Source of the DNA: Pseudo-nitzschia pungens
Lineage: Eukaryota > Bacillariophyta > Bacillariophyceae > Bacillariales > Bacillariaceae
DNA: 64,000 nucleotides
Direction: 5' to 3'
NCBI GenBank assembly: GCA_037355855.1
Contig: CM074767.1
Coordinates: 682,001-746,000, forward strand
Under the pieces are notes generated by a model. That model saw only the letters and a program-made list of their open reading frames with translations, did not search any database and had not been told where the DNA came from. Positions 10,121-20,607 of the stretch are shown piece by piece; positions within the stretch are counted from its first letter, which is position 1; the number at the start of each line of letters is the position of its first letter. The position numbers were made by a program, and so were the translations under genes.

Positions 10121-11860
10121 ATGGAAGACGCAGATGCCATGACGAACTTCGTTGATACACTTGAGACGTCAGGGACCAAACTCGATGGAAACACGAGTAA
10201 TGAGCCGGGACAAGTCATTGATACTATGAGCGCCAACTTGCCCCCAAGTCACCAACACAACGTAGACGAATGCATCGCAGAAGATTTGATGAAAATGTCG
10301 TTGATAGATCGCAACAGGGTTAGTCAAGAAATCGAAGGAATATCTTCCATGGCACGAAAGGAGACGCCCGAAATGTTGGAGACTTCCCTGGCAAACCTCA
10401 AAATCGAACTAGACGCAATACCCTTCAAAAAGAAGGTAGGCTTTCTTCAGAGCCAGAAGTTGGCCAAGACCTATATCAATGACGAAGACTTTCGGCTTCG
10501 GTTCTTGCGGGCCGAGTTGTTCGACGAGCGGGAGGCTGCAGTGCGATTGGCCAAGTATTGCGATTTTGTCCTTGAATTATTTGGGAGTTTTGCTTTAGAA
10601 CGATACATCCGCCTGAGCGACTTGAGCAAGAAAGAAATCAAGTGGATGCAGTTGGGATATATCCAAATGATGCCGTTTCGCGACAATAGAGGTCGGCGTG
10701 TCATTCTGCAGATCATGGACGGCAGTATTTTGCGCGATCGCCTGACAAGGGTAAGTGAACAGAAATGATAGACGACAGACCAAACGTTGCATCGATTTTT
10801 TTCGTGCTACTGTTCGGATTTTTGTCGTGCTTTGTAACAACTCCACAACACTCCATACTCAGTCTGTTACATTCTTCCGTCGCGTATCTGAATCTTTGTG
10901 CAGCTGAAAATCTACCTTTTCACTGCATTGGTTGCAAGCGAGGACATCGAAACGCAGCGAAAGGGTGTGGTATTGATGGTCTGGCCAGGTGGTCCCGAAA
11001 AGGAATGGAGTGCACGTGAGTTTTCGGATGCCAATGGGCGGCACTTGGTAACACAACGACATCAGGTCGTCCCGATTCGGTACGCGGCATATCATTATTG
11101 CATGCCCGACAATCAAATCTTTCGTCTCGTTCGATCCTTTGCAGTCCTTTACGGTGGAATTGGGAGTGGCACCAAATCTCGAATGAGATTTCACACTGGA
11201 GAGGACATAGAATTACGTTATGTATTGAAAGGATATGGAATCCCCGTCGATTTCATCCCTGTCACGGGTACGGGTAACATCAAGACAAACCACCTCAAGC
11301 CATGGATGAAAACTCGAATAATGATAGAGAACCGAACGGAGCACATTCATTCTGCCGGTGTCCCTTCCGCAGAAACTATCGTGCAGTGTCCTGGAAGCCA
11401 CGACGTGGTTTTCAAACCCGGCAAGCGACTGATGTGCCACCCGGGCAATGTTTTGTTTGAATCTCTGATTCTCTCAAAGATGGAAGAATACAGCTCAACG
11501 ACGTTGAAAAAGGATATCTATGGGTGGCTGGCAAGCGAGATTACCGAGAAACGAGGCGGGCGGTTTTTGAAATGGAACGACTCTGGTTATTGGACAGAGC
11601 TGGAGGACGAATCCCAGATAAGTGTGAAGATATCTACCGCTTGCAAAGCTGTCGTAAAAAAATGGAAAAAAACGCAGAAGGCTTCGCAGAGGCAAATTAC
11701 CGTGAAGAGCAGTACTTTCGCTTTCCAATCAGTCAACGACACGAGCGAAATGTACTTTGACGACGGCAGGGATCGTGGCAGCAATAGTAGAAAGAGATCC
11801 ATAGCTGATTGTGTTTGTGGCGACCATTTTCCCAACTCAAGGAAGGACTCTTTCACGTGA
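10121..11860 (+). CDS. CRAL-TRIO-like N-terminus fused to DUF6824 domain, 2 exons
   Basis: Exons 10121-10750 and 10904-11860 are joined in phase 0 across a 153-nt intron (GTAAGT...GTGCAG), giving 528 aa. The N-terminal half, with FRLRFLRAELFDEREAAVRLAKY (first 20: FRLRFLRAELFDEREAAVRL) and later a strand-rich region, resembles the CRAL-TRIO-type lipid-binding proteins abundant in diatoms. Residues about 375-465 carry the DUF6824 signature: an H-D-V-V-F start, then CHPGN near 389, Y-S-S-T-T-L-K-K-D, and GGRFLKWN. DUF6824 is widespread in diatoms and of unknown role. The tail is basic and Ser-rich. The protein may couple lipid or membrane sensing to a nuclear or signalling function, but that is speculation. 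The DUF6824 assignment is stronger than the CRAL-TRIO one. Confidence 0.8.
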
Positions 11861-12114
11861 TCGATGGTCAAAACATTTGGAATCCGCGGAAAGGATTCTG
11901 AAAATTACCTTGATCCTAATTTTAGTTCTTTAGCGAGTCCGTTTTTCACGAAGTATAATGATATCATACCTGACTGTTCGTTTGGCTCTGCGTGCAAGGC
12001 GTGTCTAGTTTACAATGAGACAGTTATTGCGAATATCTCAGTGCAACATTTAAGGTCTTCTTTCTCCCTTTCGACTCCGCACGGATGCGTTTGGCAGAAC
12101 AAACCAAGCTCGAG

Positions 12115-12801
12115 TCAAGGGCCGGGGCATTTTCTCTTTCGCTTCCGTTTGGTTTTGGAATTCGTACGGGTTTCTTCCCCGTTCTCATTCGTTGCGCCGT
12201 CTGCATTGGGATCGGAACGAGAATCCCCGATGCGTCCTTTGTTGCCACCATCGTCTCGGCTCGCGTCAACGACGGGCCCCGCAATGCCGAGCCGCGGCAA
12301 TTCGTGATAGGGACACACATCCATGGCAACGCTCAGTCCGGCTCGCACCGCTCGCTGCGCCGCAGCTTGGTTGACGACCCCTTCCTGGAGCCAAACGCTC
12401 CTGGCACCGATCGCAATGGCCTCGTCCACGGCGATCCCGGCGTCGCGACTGTTTCGAAAAACATCCACCATGTCGATCCGGACTCCTCCGGTTTCGCGGG
12501 CGCAAGCCGACGCCGACGCCGATGGTGGCGGACGCACCAACTCGGTCAGGCTGGAATAGACGGTTCGGCCGTGGATCGTTTCTCCCAGTTTTGCGACGTT
12601 CGGGTTCACGGGGTAGACATCGTATCCGCGATCCAGAAGCAAACCCATGATTTCGTACGAATCCCGGTGTTTCTTGTTGGAAGCGCCCACGAGCGCCACG
12701 GTTTTTGATTCGGACAGGATTTTTCGCGTCATCGCGTCGGTATTGCGGAAGGGTCTCGGCTTCCCGTCGGTTTTGCGCGGTGAATCGCTGCGTCGTTTCA
12801 T
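12115..12801 (-). CDS. CoA-binding domain protein, YccU-like
   Basis: A 228-aa protein with a Rossmann CoA-binding domain (CoA_binding_2, YccU type). Motifs in order: [19 protein letters not shown] (residues about 34-52), [43 protein letters not shown] and a closing [11 protein letters not shown]. Bacterial YccU is about 140 aa; here there is a short N-terminal extension with a possible alternative start at MTRKIL. An Arg/Lys/Asn-rich C-terminal tail of about 55 residues ends [11 protein letters not shown] and could be a nuclear-localisation-like basic tail. An Ala/Ser insertion ([12 protein letters not shown]) sits in a loop. Ligand is CoA by family; the cellular role is not known. It converges on the upstream plus-strand CRAL-TRIO/DUF6824 gene with a gap of about 250 bp. 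Confidence 0.88.
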   Translation of the reverse strand: MKRRSDSPRKTDGKPRPFRNTDAMTRKILSESKTVALVGASNKKHRDSYEIMGLLLDRGYDVYPVNPNVAKLGETIHGRTVYSSLTELVRPPPSASASACARETGGVRIDMVDVFRNSRDAGIAVDEAIAIGARSVWLQEGVVNQAAAQRAVRAGLSVAMDVCPYHELPRLGIAGPVVDASRDDGGNKGRIGDSRSDPNADGATNENGEETRTNSKTKRKRKRKCPGP

Positions 12802-13412
12802 GGTTCGTGCGTCGGCGAGTCTCGGACCGGGTGGGAGTTCATCGTTTTTTGCTTGGCGGTTGTTGCCTTCTGCTTCTTGATTACAGTATTATTTATTGAA
12901 AGCCTCCTCGATTCACTCACTAACTATCCTCTACCCGTGGTCATCGTCCGCTCTCGATTCTTTTCGCTCTCGACTTAGCTCTCCTTTTTTCGGTTGTCTA
13001 TCGCACACCACACAGAGCATCAGATACTTGTAGATGCCGTACAGAACCGAAAAAACGTATCGTAGCGTATCGTATCGGAATACAGTAGTGTACGTAACTT
13101 ACTGTAACTTACTGTTTGAAGCACTTGTGCAGGTATTGAAATACCGTTAAAAAACAAGCGGTACGACGTAAAACTTGCGAGCTGCTGTTCTCACAAAAAT
13201 TCTTGTGTCCTTAGGAACCTACCGGTAGGTAAATCTTACGTACCGGTACCGGTAACCTTATTAGCACATGCAAAAAATAGGAAATACGAAGTACTAAGTT
13301 ACGTAACTAGTACATAATCTTACTAGTACTTCGTAATATCATAATTCTGGTAGCGGTCTTCATAGCAAGTCATAAGTAAGATTATGCACTTGAAACAATG
13401 AATTACTACGTA

Positions 13413-13514
13413 CTACCTCTGGTCCAAAATACTGTCTCGATGACTCTTAAACGATACACGATTTTTGAACGCACACATAAGAGCCATCGATACAGTATTT
13501 TGGACCAGAGGTAG
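13413..13514. mobile_element. Stowaway/mariner-like MITE, 102 bp
   Basis: Near-perfect terminal inverted repeats of about 37 bp: both ends read CTACCTCTGGTCCAAAATAC inward, and only two mismatches occur over the arms. The element is flanked on each side by the dinucleotide TA (13411-13412 and 13515-13516), the target duplication expected of Tc1/mariner-type elements. The internal loop is about 28 bp and cannot encode a protein. A diverged terminus with the same 13-base start is at 26350. Confidence 0.85.
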
Positions 13515-14149
13515 TAGGATTTAAATTCGGTATGAGGCAATAGTGTACGTGTAGTCACGACTTCAAAAATTCTTTTAAAGTGTTCAAACAAGACTCTGTA
13601 CTAGGCCCCCAATTTCGCAATGACAGGAATCGAAAACGGCACTGATTGCACCATTAAGTATTGTCGAGATTGTTATTATTTATGGTTCCTTACCTTACCG
13701 TAAGGTAGCGGCTTCATTGACTCTGTCGAAGACGATTGGGTCTTGCTGAGAACGAAGTATGTAAGTTTTGCTTCTTCGCAATTTATACGTTGAATTACGA
13801 AGTATCCGGGTACGGTATTTTTATCAAAGCAAATGAAAAAATGCCAAAGGACTCGGAACGCAGTACCGGTACCGTGGAACGGTATTCGTGCGCTGTAACT
13901 TACGGGAAACCTTTCACCCCGACGCCACAATTCCTCCCGTTTGATGTTCGCGTTCTCGGTCCGGAAGCCGCGTTTTGGATTTTTTTCCGTTTGTCACAAC
14001 CAGCCGCAGATGAGAGAATAATAATACTCTGACGCTCGACACACACACACCGTACCAAAACCGGTAACTCACTCTTCTTTCCAATCGCAACAGAAATCAG
14101 AAACAGCACCGCACAGGTCGTCGAACGCTTGTCGTTGAATCAAACGAAA

Positions 14150-14204
14150 CGAAACGAAACCAAACGAAACGAAACAAAACCAAACGAAACAAAACAGAAA
14201 CAAA
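14150..14204. repeat. GAAAC / AAACGA tandem repeat in the 5' leader
   Basis: Imperfect 5-bp units (GAAAC, CAAAC) run almost up to the start codon at 14210. They give an open frame upstream of the ATG that should not be taken as coding. Confidence 0.75.
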
Positions 14205-14209
14205 CAACC

Positions 14210-16094
14210 ATGACCGAACGAAGGAGAAAGAAGAAAGACGTGGAATCCGGCATGAACGCCGACTCGGGTCACGGCACCAAGAGAGAAATGGGCGTGAGCG
14301 GAATCTTCGCCATGCTCAACGCCGATTTCGGTTACAACAGCAAAAAATGGGGATCCGCGAAGTTTGCGCCGGACGATTCCCGATCGGCGAGCGGCGATCC
14401 CGAACCGATCGAAGAAGACGACGCGGGCGACGACGAAGGCCGGGGGGAACGAGAGGCCGGAACCGCCACCGCTACCGCCGCCGCCCGGACCGCGAAAGGA
14501 GCGACGCTCTTGGAAAGGATCGATCGGGCACTGATGAACGGATTCACGAGAGAAGAATTGCCGCTGTGGGGATACTTCCTGGGCGCTCTGGTATTCTTCT
14601 TTGCTTCCATCGCCGCGAGGCCGATGAAAGGTTACGGAAACCGGCTCCGGCGGCAACTGACTCCTTTTGCCTGGAACCAGGCCATGACGGATTATTTTTT
14701 GCTGGATGCCATGCTGGATGGAATGGAGGATGAGTTCGGAAGCGGAGACACGTATTCGGGAACCGGGAGCAACTACGGGAAGAGCGAGAACTACGAGATT
14801 CTCAACATGATTCGCTATTATCAGGCGCTTCCGCAACCCGCCTTTGCGTACGCAATCTCCGTGGCGGTCATTGGAATGCTCTTTTCGGGAGGCTTGATCG
14901 CCTGCATGCGTTACAATGCCCTCGCCAGTGAACGAACAGACACTGCGTTCAACAACGATGAAAACACCAAGAACAACAAGGATGAAAGCGCCAAGAACGA
15001 TGACGGAAACGACAACGACAACGACAACGAGAAGAACGACAGCGATAAAGATAGCGATAGCGATGACGATAGCGATAGCGATGACGATAGCGCGAGCGAC
15101 AAAGACAGTGTCGAAGATATCGAAATCGCCGGAGGGTACGCAGATTCGGACGACGATGACGACGACGACGACGACGACGATGACTCGACGGAATTCGAAG
15201 AATACGAAGACGAACCGGAAGGCGTCCCCTCATTGTCGAACAACAATGCTTCCAAGTCCAAGTCCGGGTTCGGACTGTTCCTCGAGAAACATCTCTGGTG
15301 GATCAATTGGATCCTGCTCGCCTGGACCGTTGTTGCGTGGGGCTTTTTCACGATTGCGGGCGGAGCCGGTGGTCGCTACGTATTCGGGCAGACGGGCAAC
15401 GGTAAGAACGAACGTTGCGGCATTGCTTCGTGGATCCGCGGGACGCCCGGTTGCGCACTCGATCGATGATCCGCTCCTTTGCTTGCTCACTTGCTTATTG
15501 ATTTACTTACTCATTTATTTGCTCACTCACTGACTCACTCATTCATTCATTCAACTGCTCGGACTCGACTCGATTGGATTCGACCGAACTCCGCTCCGCT
15601 CCGCTCCGCCTCGCGCTTGCCACCCAACAGGTTACTTTGCTCTCTGGGCAATGTTGCTCTGCGCCATGCGCAACGCGGGGGTCTCCATCGATCGCGTTCT
15701 CGAAGCGGCGGAACGAGTCGACTTTTGCGTCTACCACTTGACGCTGGCGTCTTTCGTCGTCCTGATGGAGCTGACGGTGGGCGTGCCCGCCGGCGCGTGG
15801 AAGCACCGGACGCACGCGGGAATCGCTACCTACACGCTGATCCTGAGCCTCGGTTCCATCGTTTACGGATCGCTGACGTTTTTTCGGTTGGTCCGGAGCA
15901 ACGTTCGCTTCGCTCCGATGGTGCGACTGACCGTCGCCGCCGGATTCATCGTTTTGTGGATCGTGGCGGCGGGCCTGTCGACCTTTCTCGGACCGTTCCC
16001 GACGTCCGGAAACGGCTACTTTGGCGTCTGGGCGTGCGTCTTGTACACCGCGATGGCCTTTGCGGACACCAAGGAAGAAATCTTGCGGGCCTAA
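14210..16094 (+). CDS. Multipass membrane protein with 4+4 TM internal repeat, 2 exons
   Basis: Exons 14210-15401 and 15631-16094 are joined in phase 1 across a 229-nt intron (GTAAGA...CAACAG), giving 551 aa. ATG 14210 follows ACC and begins MTERRRKKK; an earlier in-frame start would translate the GAAAC leader repeat. About eight hydrophobic segments are seen. A first set includes WGYFLGALVFFFAS, ISVAVIGMLFSGG, WINWILLAWTVVAWGFF and YFALWAMLLCAM. A second set ends YFGVWACVLYTAMAF. Each set closes with the same GNGYF..W motif, preceded by a TM, so the protein looks like an internal duplication. The intron falls exactly in the first GNG|YF. Between TM2 and TM3 is a loop of over 100 residues, extremely rich in Asp, Ser and Asn. 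I do not recognise a named family; transport or scaffold roles are open. Confidence 0.75.
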
Positions 16095-17449
16095 CCAACC
16101 AACCAAGATATTAAAACGAATGAAGCGAGCGACGGCGACGATGGCGCGGGAACCAGTAAGGTTACTGCCGCTCGTCGACGGTTTCACCGGACGGAACGAA
16201 CGGAATCCATCCGCGCGGCATCGGCGAACGGCGAGGGACCGCGCGTCATCGGTCTCTTCGAAACCGCGACGATATATATCCTCCCCAAAAGCGTGTTGCG
16301 CAACACGCAAACGCAATGCCCTCCGTGCGAGATTCATTCGTTCATTCCTTCATTCTCTCGGCTCGACAGAAACGAACCGCGTGGCACGCGCAAGGTTACG
16401 TAGTGCCCGCAGTTGTAAACTTTATTTATTTTTGCGCCTTTTTGTTGTTAGGTTGTTTGTTCACCGTAATCTTACGAAGAATCAATCGCGTTCCCAAATA
16501 CTACTAATAATCATTGAAATCGACCGACTCACTCATCAAAATTCGATTCGATCCAGATGTGAGAAAAGGACCGACCGACTCACTCGTCGCGCACAACATT
16601 TGGTCGGTGCGAAGTCAGTACCGTACCGACACGGGGCGTTGGAAACGAGTCTGGATTTTCCAATGCCACCCGTACGGTGTGTTGCGTTTCGTTCCGTTTC
16701 GTTCCCTTCCTCCGAGAAGTCTGCTGCTTGATGACTCTTTTCACCGTCGGGCTCGGAGGATCATTCTTTGTTTCGAAAGCCGCTTCGATCGACGTTGATG
16801 ATGGATTGTTCCGTTCCGGAATCAATCAATCCAATCATCCAATCTCGTGAAGGATGCGGGCGTTGTCGCCTCGCTCGTCCCACGGTGCAATAGTTAGGGT
16901 TCCTTCTTGCCAACACCGGCCATCCCATCCATTGCGACGTGATCCATCGGGTTTCCGGTTCGCGAACGCGCCGAGCCTCCCGTGGGTCACAGAACGATTT
17001 TGTACGGTACGGTAAGGTTAGGTACCGGTAGGCGTCGGGGTTCACGGACGGCACTTCTCGCTTTGCGGTCACACATTCCTGTTATTTTTCAAAACGTTTC
17101 CGAAAAATCTCAAATCGGTGTGTACGGTACTGTACGTAACTTACCGGTACTGTGGTAACTTCCGTAGGATCGTAGTCAAACGAATCAATCGGGAATCTCT
17201 CCGTGCAAAATCCAGACCAAAAAGTGTCGGAAACGAGATTTTATGTTTTTGTTCCGTCACACATCACACATGCATCATACCGTACCGGTATGTACCGGTA
17301 GTCCGCAGCAGTTCTACCAGGTAATTTAAGGCCTGAACAACAATAACCTTACCTACCGTGAGGTAATTAATTGATGCTTATTCCGAAACCGTATTCGCCG
17401 GTCGCTCTCACGCACTCAATCAATACAATACAATACAATACAATACAGA
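16095..17449. other. Intergenic: no gene seen
   Basis: Open frames here are short or antisense and unrecognised. GTACGGTAAGGTTA / ACCGGTA words cluster at about 16995-17350. A tandem AATACAATAC run (about 17424-17446) directly precedes the next start. Confidence 0.5.
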
Positions 17450-19221
17450 ATGGTGTACCGGCAGGCAAGCCGCGAAATCCCGATGCAGCGGCAGCGGCAG
17501 CAGCGGCACACGAGTTGCCAAGGGGTCGTCGCATTGAATCGGGGACGGATCTACGATTGCGGACGCGTCCCTCCCCTGCCAAAACGGAGAAACCAACGAT
17601 CCGGCACGCCCACCGGCAGCGGTGCCGGTTTCACCCTGATTCGGTTCCTGACGAGCTCGCACACGAATCGTCGCCGCGAGACTTTCTCGGAATCCGGTTG
17701 GCGCCGGCGCATCGAGCGGGGACAAATCCTGGTGGAGGGAATCGCGGTCCGGGATCCGGATTTCGCACTGACCGAAGCCAAGCAAAGAGTCCAATACTAC
17801 CGGCGCCCCTGGAGAGAACCCGTGGTGGATGTGGTCGCTCGCTGTTTGGGAAACGAGGCACGGGGCGAAACACACCGCGGCAACGAAGAAAACGAAATCG
17901 AAAACGACAACACGAGCCTCGAGATTCTGCACATCGACGGCCACCTGATGGCGGTTCACAAACCTAGCGGATTGCCCACGATGCCGTCGCAAACGTTCTT
18001 CGACTATTCCGTCCTCGGTGCGCTGCGGCATCTGAACCGTCGCGAGGGAGGGGAAAAAGCCCGGCAATCGGACGAAATTGCTCACAACAACAACAATGTC
18101 GTTGTTGCTTCCGATGCGGTGAGAGAACTGGTTCGATCCCACTGCTCGGCGCCTCCCCAACCCGTCCATCGACTCGGGGTGGGAACCTCGGGGATCCTGG
18201 TGATCGCGACGTCGGTCCTTGGCGAGACAGCGATTGACGGATGCGATGCGGCTCAAAACCCACGGCGTCCACCAGCAACCAAAACAAAAACCAAAACCAA
18301 AACGCGATCCGAAAGACCTACCGAGCACTGGTCTGGGCCTATCGTCGCGACGATCGATCCCTTGAGGATGCCAACGGGACACCGCCGCCTCGCTCGAAAC
18401 CGTCGGCGAAGAGAACGCCGATTCCGGACTCCATGACGATCGACTGCCCGATCGGTCCGGTGCCCTTCCCCATCGGGGGAGGCACGATCCACGCGGCGCG
18501 TCCCCGCGATACCGGTGTCATGTACGGGCACGTGCACGTGCACGTTCCTTCGCAGGATGCGAATGGAAATGCGAATGCCAATAACAATGCGAATGCGAAT
18601 GCCAATAACAATCACGATGCGAATTCGAATGCGAATGCGAATGCCGACGACGATCGCGCGGCGGTCACCGCGCTTCCGCACACCGGAGTCGTTGTCGACA
18701 GCAAGCCCGCGGTGTCGCACGTGACGGTCGTCCGCAGAAACCATCTCGGAGGAGACGGGAACACCAACGAGAACGAGAACATCCACGAGAACGAGGCGAC
18801 GGCCGTGGTGGAGGTCGAAATCCCCACGGGTCGGCCCCATCAGATACGGATCCACATGGCCTACGCCGGATACCCCCTGGTGGGAGATCCCTTGTACCTC
18901 GCGGGCGGAATTCCCGATGCGCGGCCCCGACCCTTTGCGCGGCGGTCGACCGAAGACGAGGATCTCGACACGGACGACGACGAGGAGGAGGAGGAGGAGG
19001 GCTGCGACAATGACAATGACAATGACAACGACGACGAGCACCACCCCGCCGGGCTCGCCAACACCACCACGACGCGGGTCGCATTGCCCAGGGATTGCGG
19101 GTACCACCTTCACGCCCACCGAATCACCCTGGAACATCCTTCCGGGACGGATGCTGCCGGAGACGCCACCCGGGGTTCGATCGTGACGTTTACGGCACCT
19201 CCCCCTCCGCTGCTGCGGTGA
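17450..19221 (+). CDS. RluA-type RNA pseudouridine synthase, frame broken near 18,215-18,310
   Basis: Isomerises uridine to pseudouridine in RNA, by family. The first frame (from ATG 17450) carries an S4-like N-terminus (SGWRRRIERGQILVEG), then ILHIDGHLMAVHKPSGLPTM and PVHRLGVGTSGILVIATS. The C-terminal core lies in another frame from about 18,300: RKTYRALVWA, a PIGPVPF-type segment, VEIPTGRPHQIRIHMA, GYPLVGDPLY and CGYHLHA. The halves complete each other, so this is one gene. The junction is an AAAACC-rich low-complexity tract and I find no plausible GT-AG intron; an indel or decay is likely. The catalytic Asp of HRLD is replaced by Gly (HRLG, 18167 onward). Asn/Ala and Asp/Glu homopolymer-like insertions lie between conserved blocks. 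The missing Asp leaves activity uncertain. Confidence 0.75.
18556..18656. repeat. GCGAATGCCAATAAC minisatellite inside coding sequence
   Basis: Tandem GCGAAT / GCCAAT hexamers encode an Asn/Ala-rich insertion of about 30 residues between two conserved blocks of the pseudouridine synthase. A second repeat of GACAAT (about 19005-19035) encodes Asn/Asp. Confidence 0.8.
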
Positions 19222-20607
19222 CGTCGGGAAGGTTTTGCGCTCCGGAGCCCTCAACGGAAGGAAACTCCGAGACGCGCTACGCGTGCGGTGCGTGTGGGCG
19301 GTGGTGCTGTTCGTTTACGGTCGGAACGGGTGTCGTGGACTGGACCGGACCGGACGGGACGGGACGGGACCGGATTGTACCGGACTGTACCGCACCGAAT
19401 TTCGGATCGCCCGAGACAACCATGGTATTGTTTTCGGATGCGTCGGAACCAGTAATCCGAACGGATGCTTCCGAATCCGTGGCGGTGATCGTCGCTCGAG
19501 GGACGGTGTTGGACCAACCAAGCATGCGAGTGCGAGTGCGAGTGCGAGCGATACGCGCAGCCAGGCAGCCAGCCACCCACAAGGGCTTTCCGGCAGCGCG
19601 GCATTCGTGGTATTCGTTCGTTCGTTCGTTCGTTCGTTCGTAACTCATCGCGCACTCACTCCGGAATACGGTAGCACCCGCACGAATCGTGCGATGGGAA
19701 TCGAACTCGCTCGACCGACCAACACGCACGAATAATGGATGGATGGATGGATGATTCGATTCCTATTCCGATTCCTATTCCTTCCTCCCTTCCTCCCTTT
19801 CTTCGGAACGACACATGGCACGATGTATATATTTCAATATATCTGCGTGTGTTTACAGCACAGTACTTGTGCGCAAAAAGATCGGCTCTCCCTCCGCGTG
19901 CATCCGCACTCCCGAGCACGTCCCCCGGCCCGCGTCGTTTCGTTTCGTTTCGTTTCGTTTGTGGGATTGCGGAGCAAGAATGAATCGTTTTCCGGGAGCG
20001 CTTTCGGAGCCGACGGATCGATTTCATTTCGTTCCTTTCTTCGCTCCGCAATATCCGGTCGATGGATTCATTCGGAACAAGAGTTCAACGCGCGTGCGCG
20101 ATTCCACCAACGGTTCGGGTTGGGTGTGTGGGTGGGAATGAATCGAATCAATCTCGCCGGTCCATCGAGCGGGAAACCGGCAAAAGTTGCTCCGAAAACC
20201 CGGGCGGATTACCTGCGGCACTGTGACACCATCGAATCAATCCATCCACCAATCAATCCATCAACAACCTAGGGACATGGCAGCACAATGTTTAGGGCGT
20301 CCCTTCGGAGTAGTTTCAATGGCGACCAAACCTTTGTTCGATTGAATAACAAAGTGCTACTATAAATTAATATTATAACATCATGATAGAGTATTATAGT
20401 TGATATGAATTCAGTGTTCTACGAATCAAATAAAACGAACGGAATGTTATTCTAAAAAGTAATATTTACTACTATTATAATAATATAATGGAATATAATA
20501 GTGATGGTAATGATAATGATAATGACGATGCCATCGAACGGTTCATGGACGAAGGAAGGAAGGAAGGAAGGAAAGAAATTCTGCTACCCGTGGAAAAAAA
20601 AAAACTA
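19222..20607. other. Intergenic between convergent genes: simple repeats, no gene seen
   Basis: Contains GGGACCGGAC-type runs (about 19345-19400), GTTCGTTCG (about 19613-19640), GGATGGATGG (19738-19752), CGTTTCGTTT (about 19937-19960) and an AT-rich tail after 20300. No recognisable protein. Confidence 0.5.

Larger units (their letters stand above)
12802..14209. other. Intergenic between divergent genes; contains a small MITE
   Basis: No gene is seen. It holds repeated CGTATCGTATCG and TACCGGTACCGGTAA words (about 13070-13270), the TA-flanked inverted-repeat element at 13413-13514, and, just before the next start, a GAAAC pentamer repeat (about 14140-14200). Confidence 0.5.

Noticed and set aside
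14069..15351. Antisense frames over the 4+4 TM gene, including a Ser-rich 146-codon frame
   Set aside because: They are reflections of the Asp/Ser loop and the GAAAC leader repeat; the plus strand has clear TM segments and a well-formed intron.
17420..19254. Minus-strand frames of 320 and 333 codons over the pseudouridine synthase
   Set aside because: Conserved RluA blocks are on the plus strand; the antisense products are Arg/Val/Ile repeats from the GCGAAT minisatellite.
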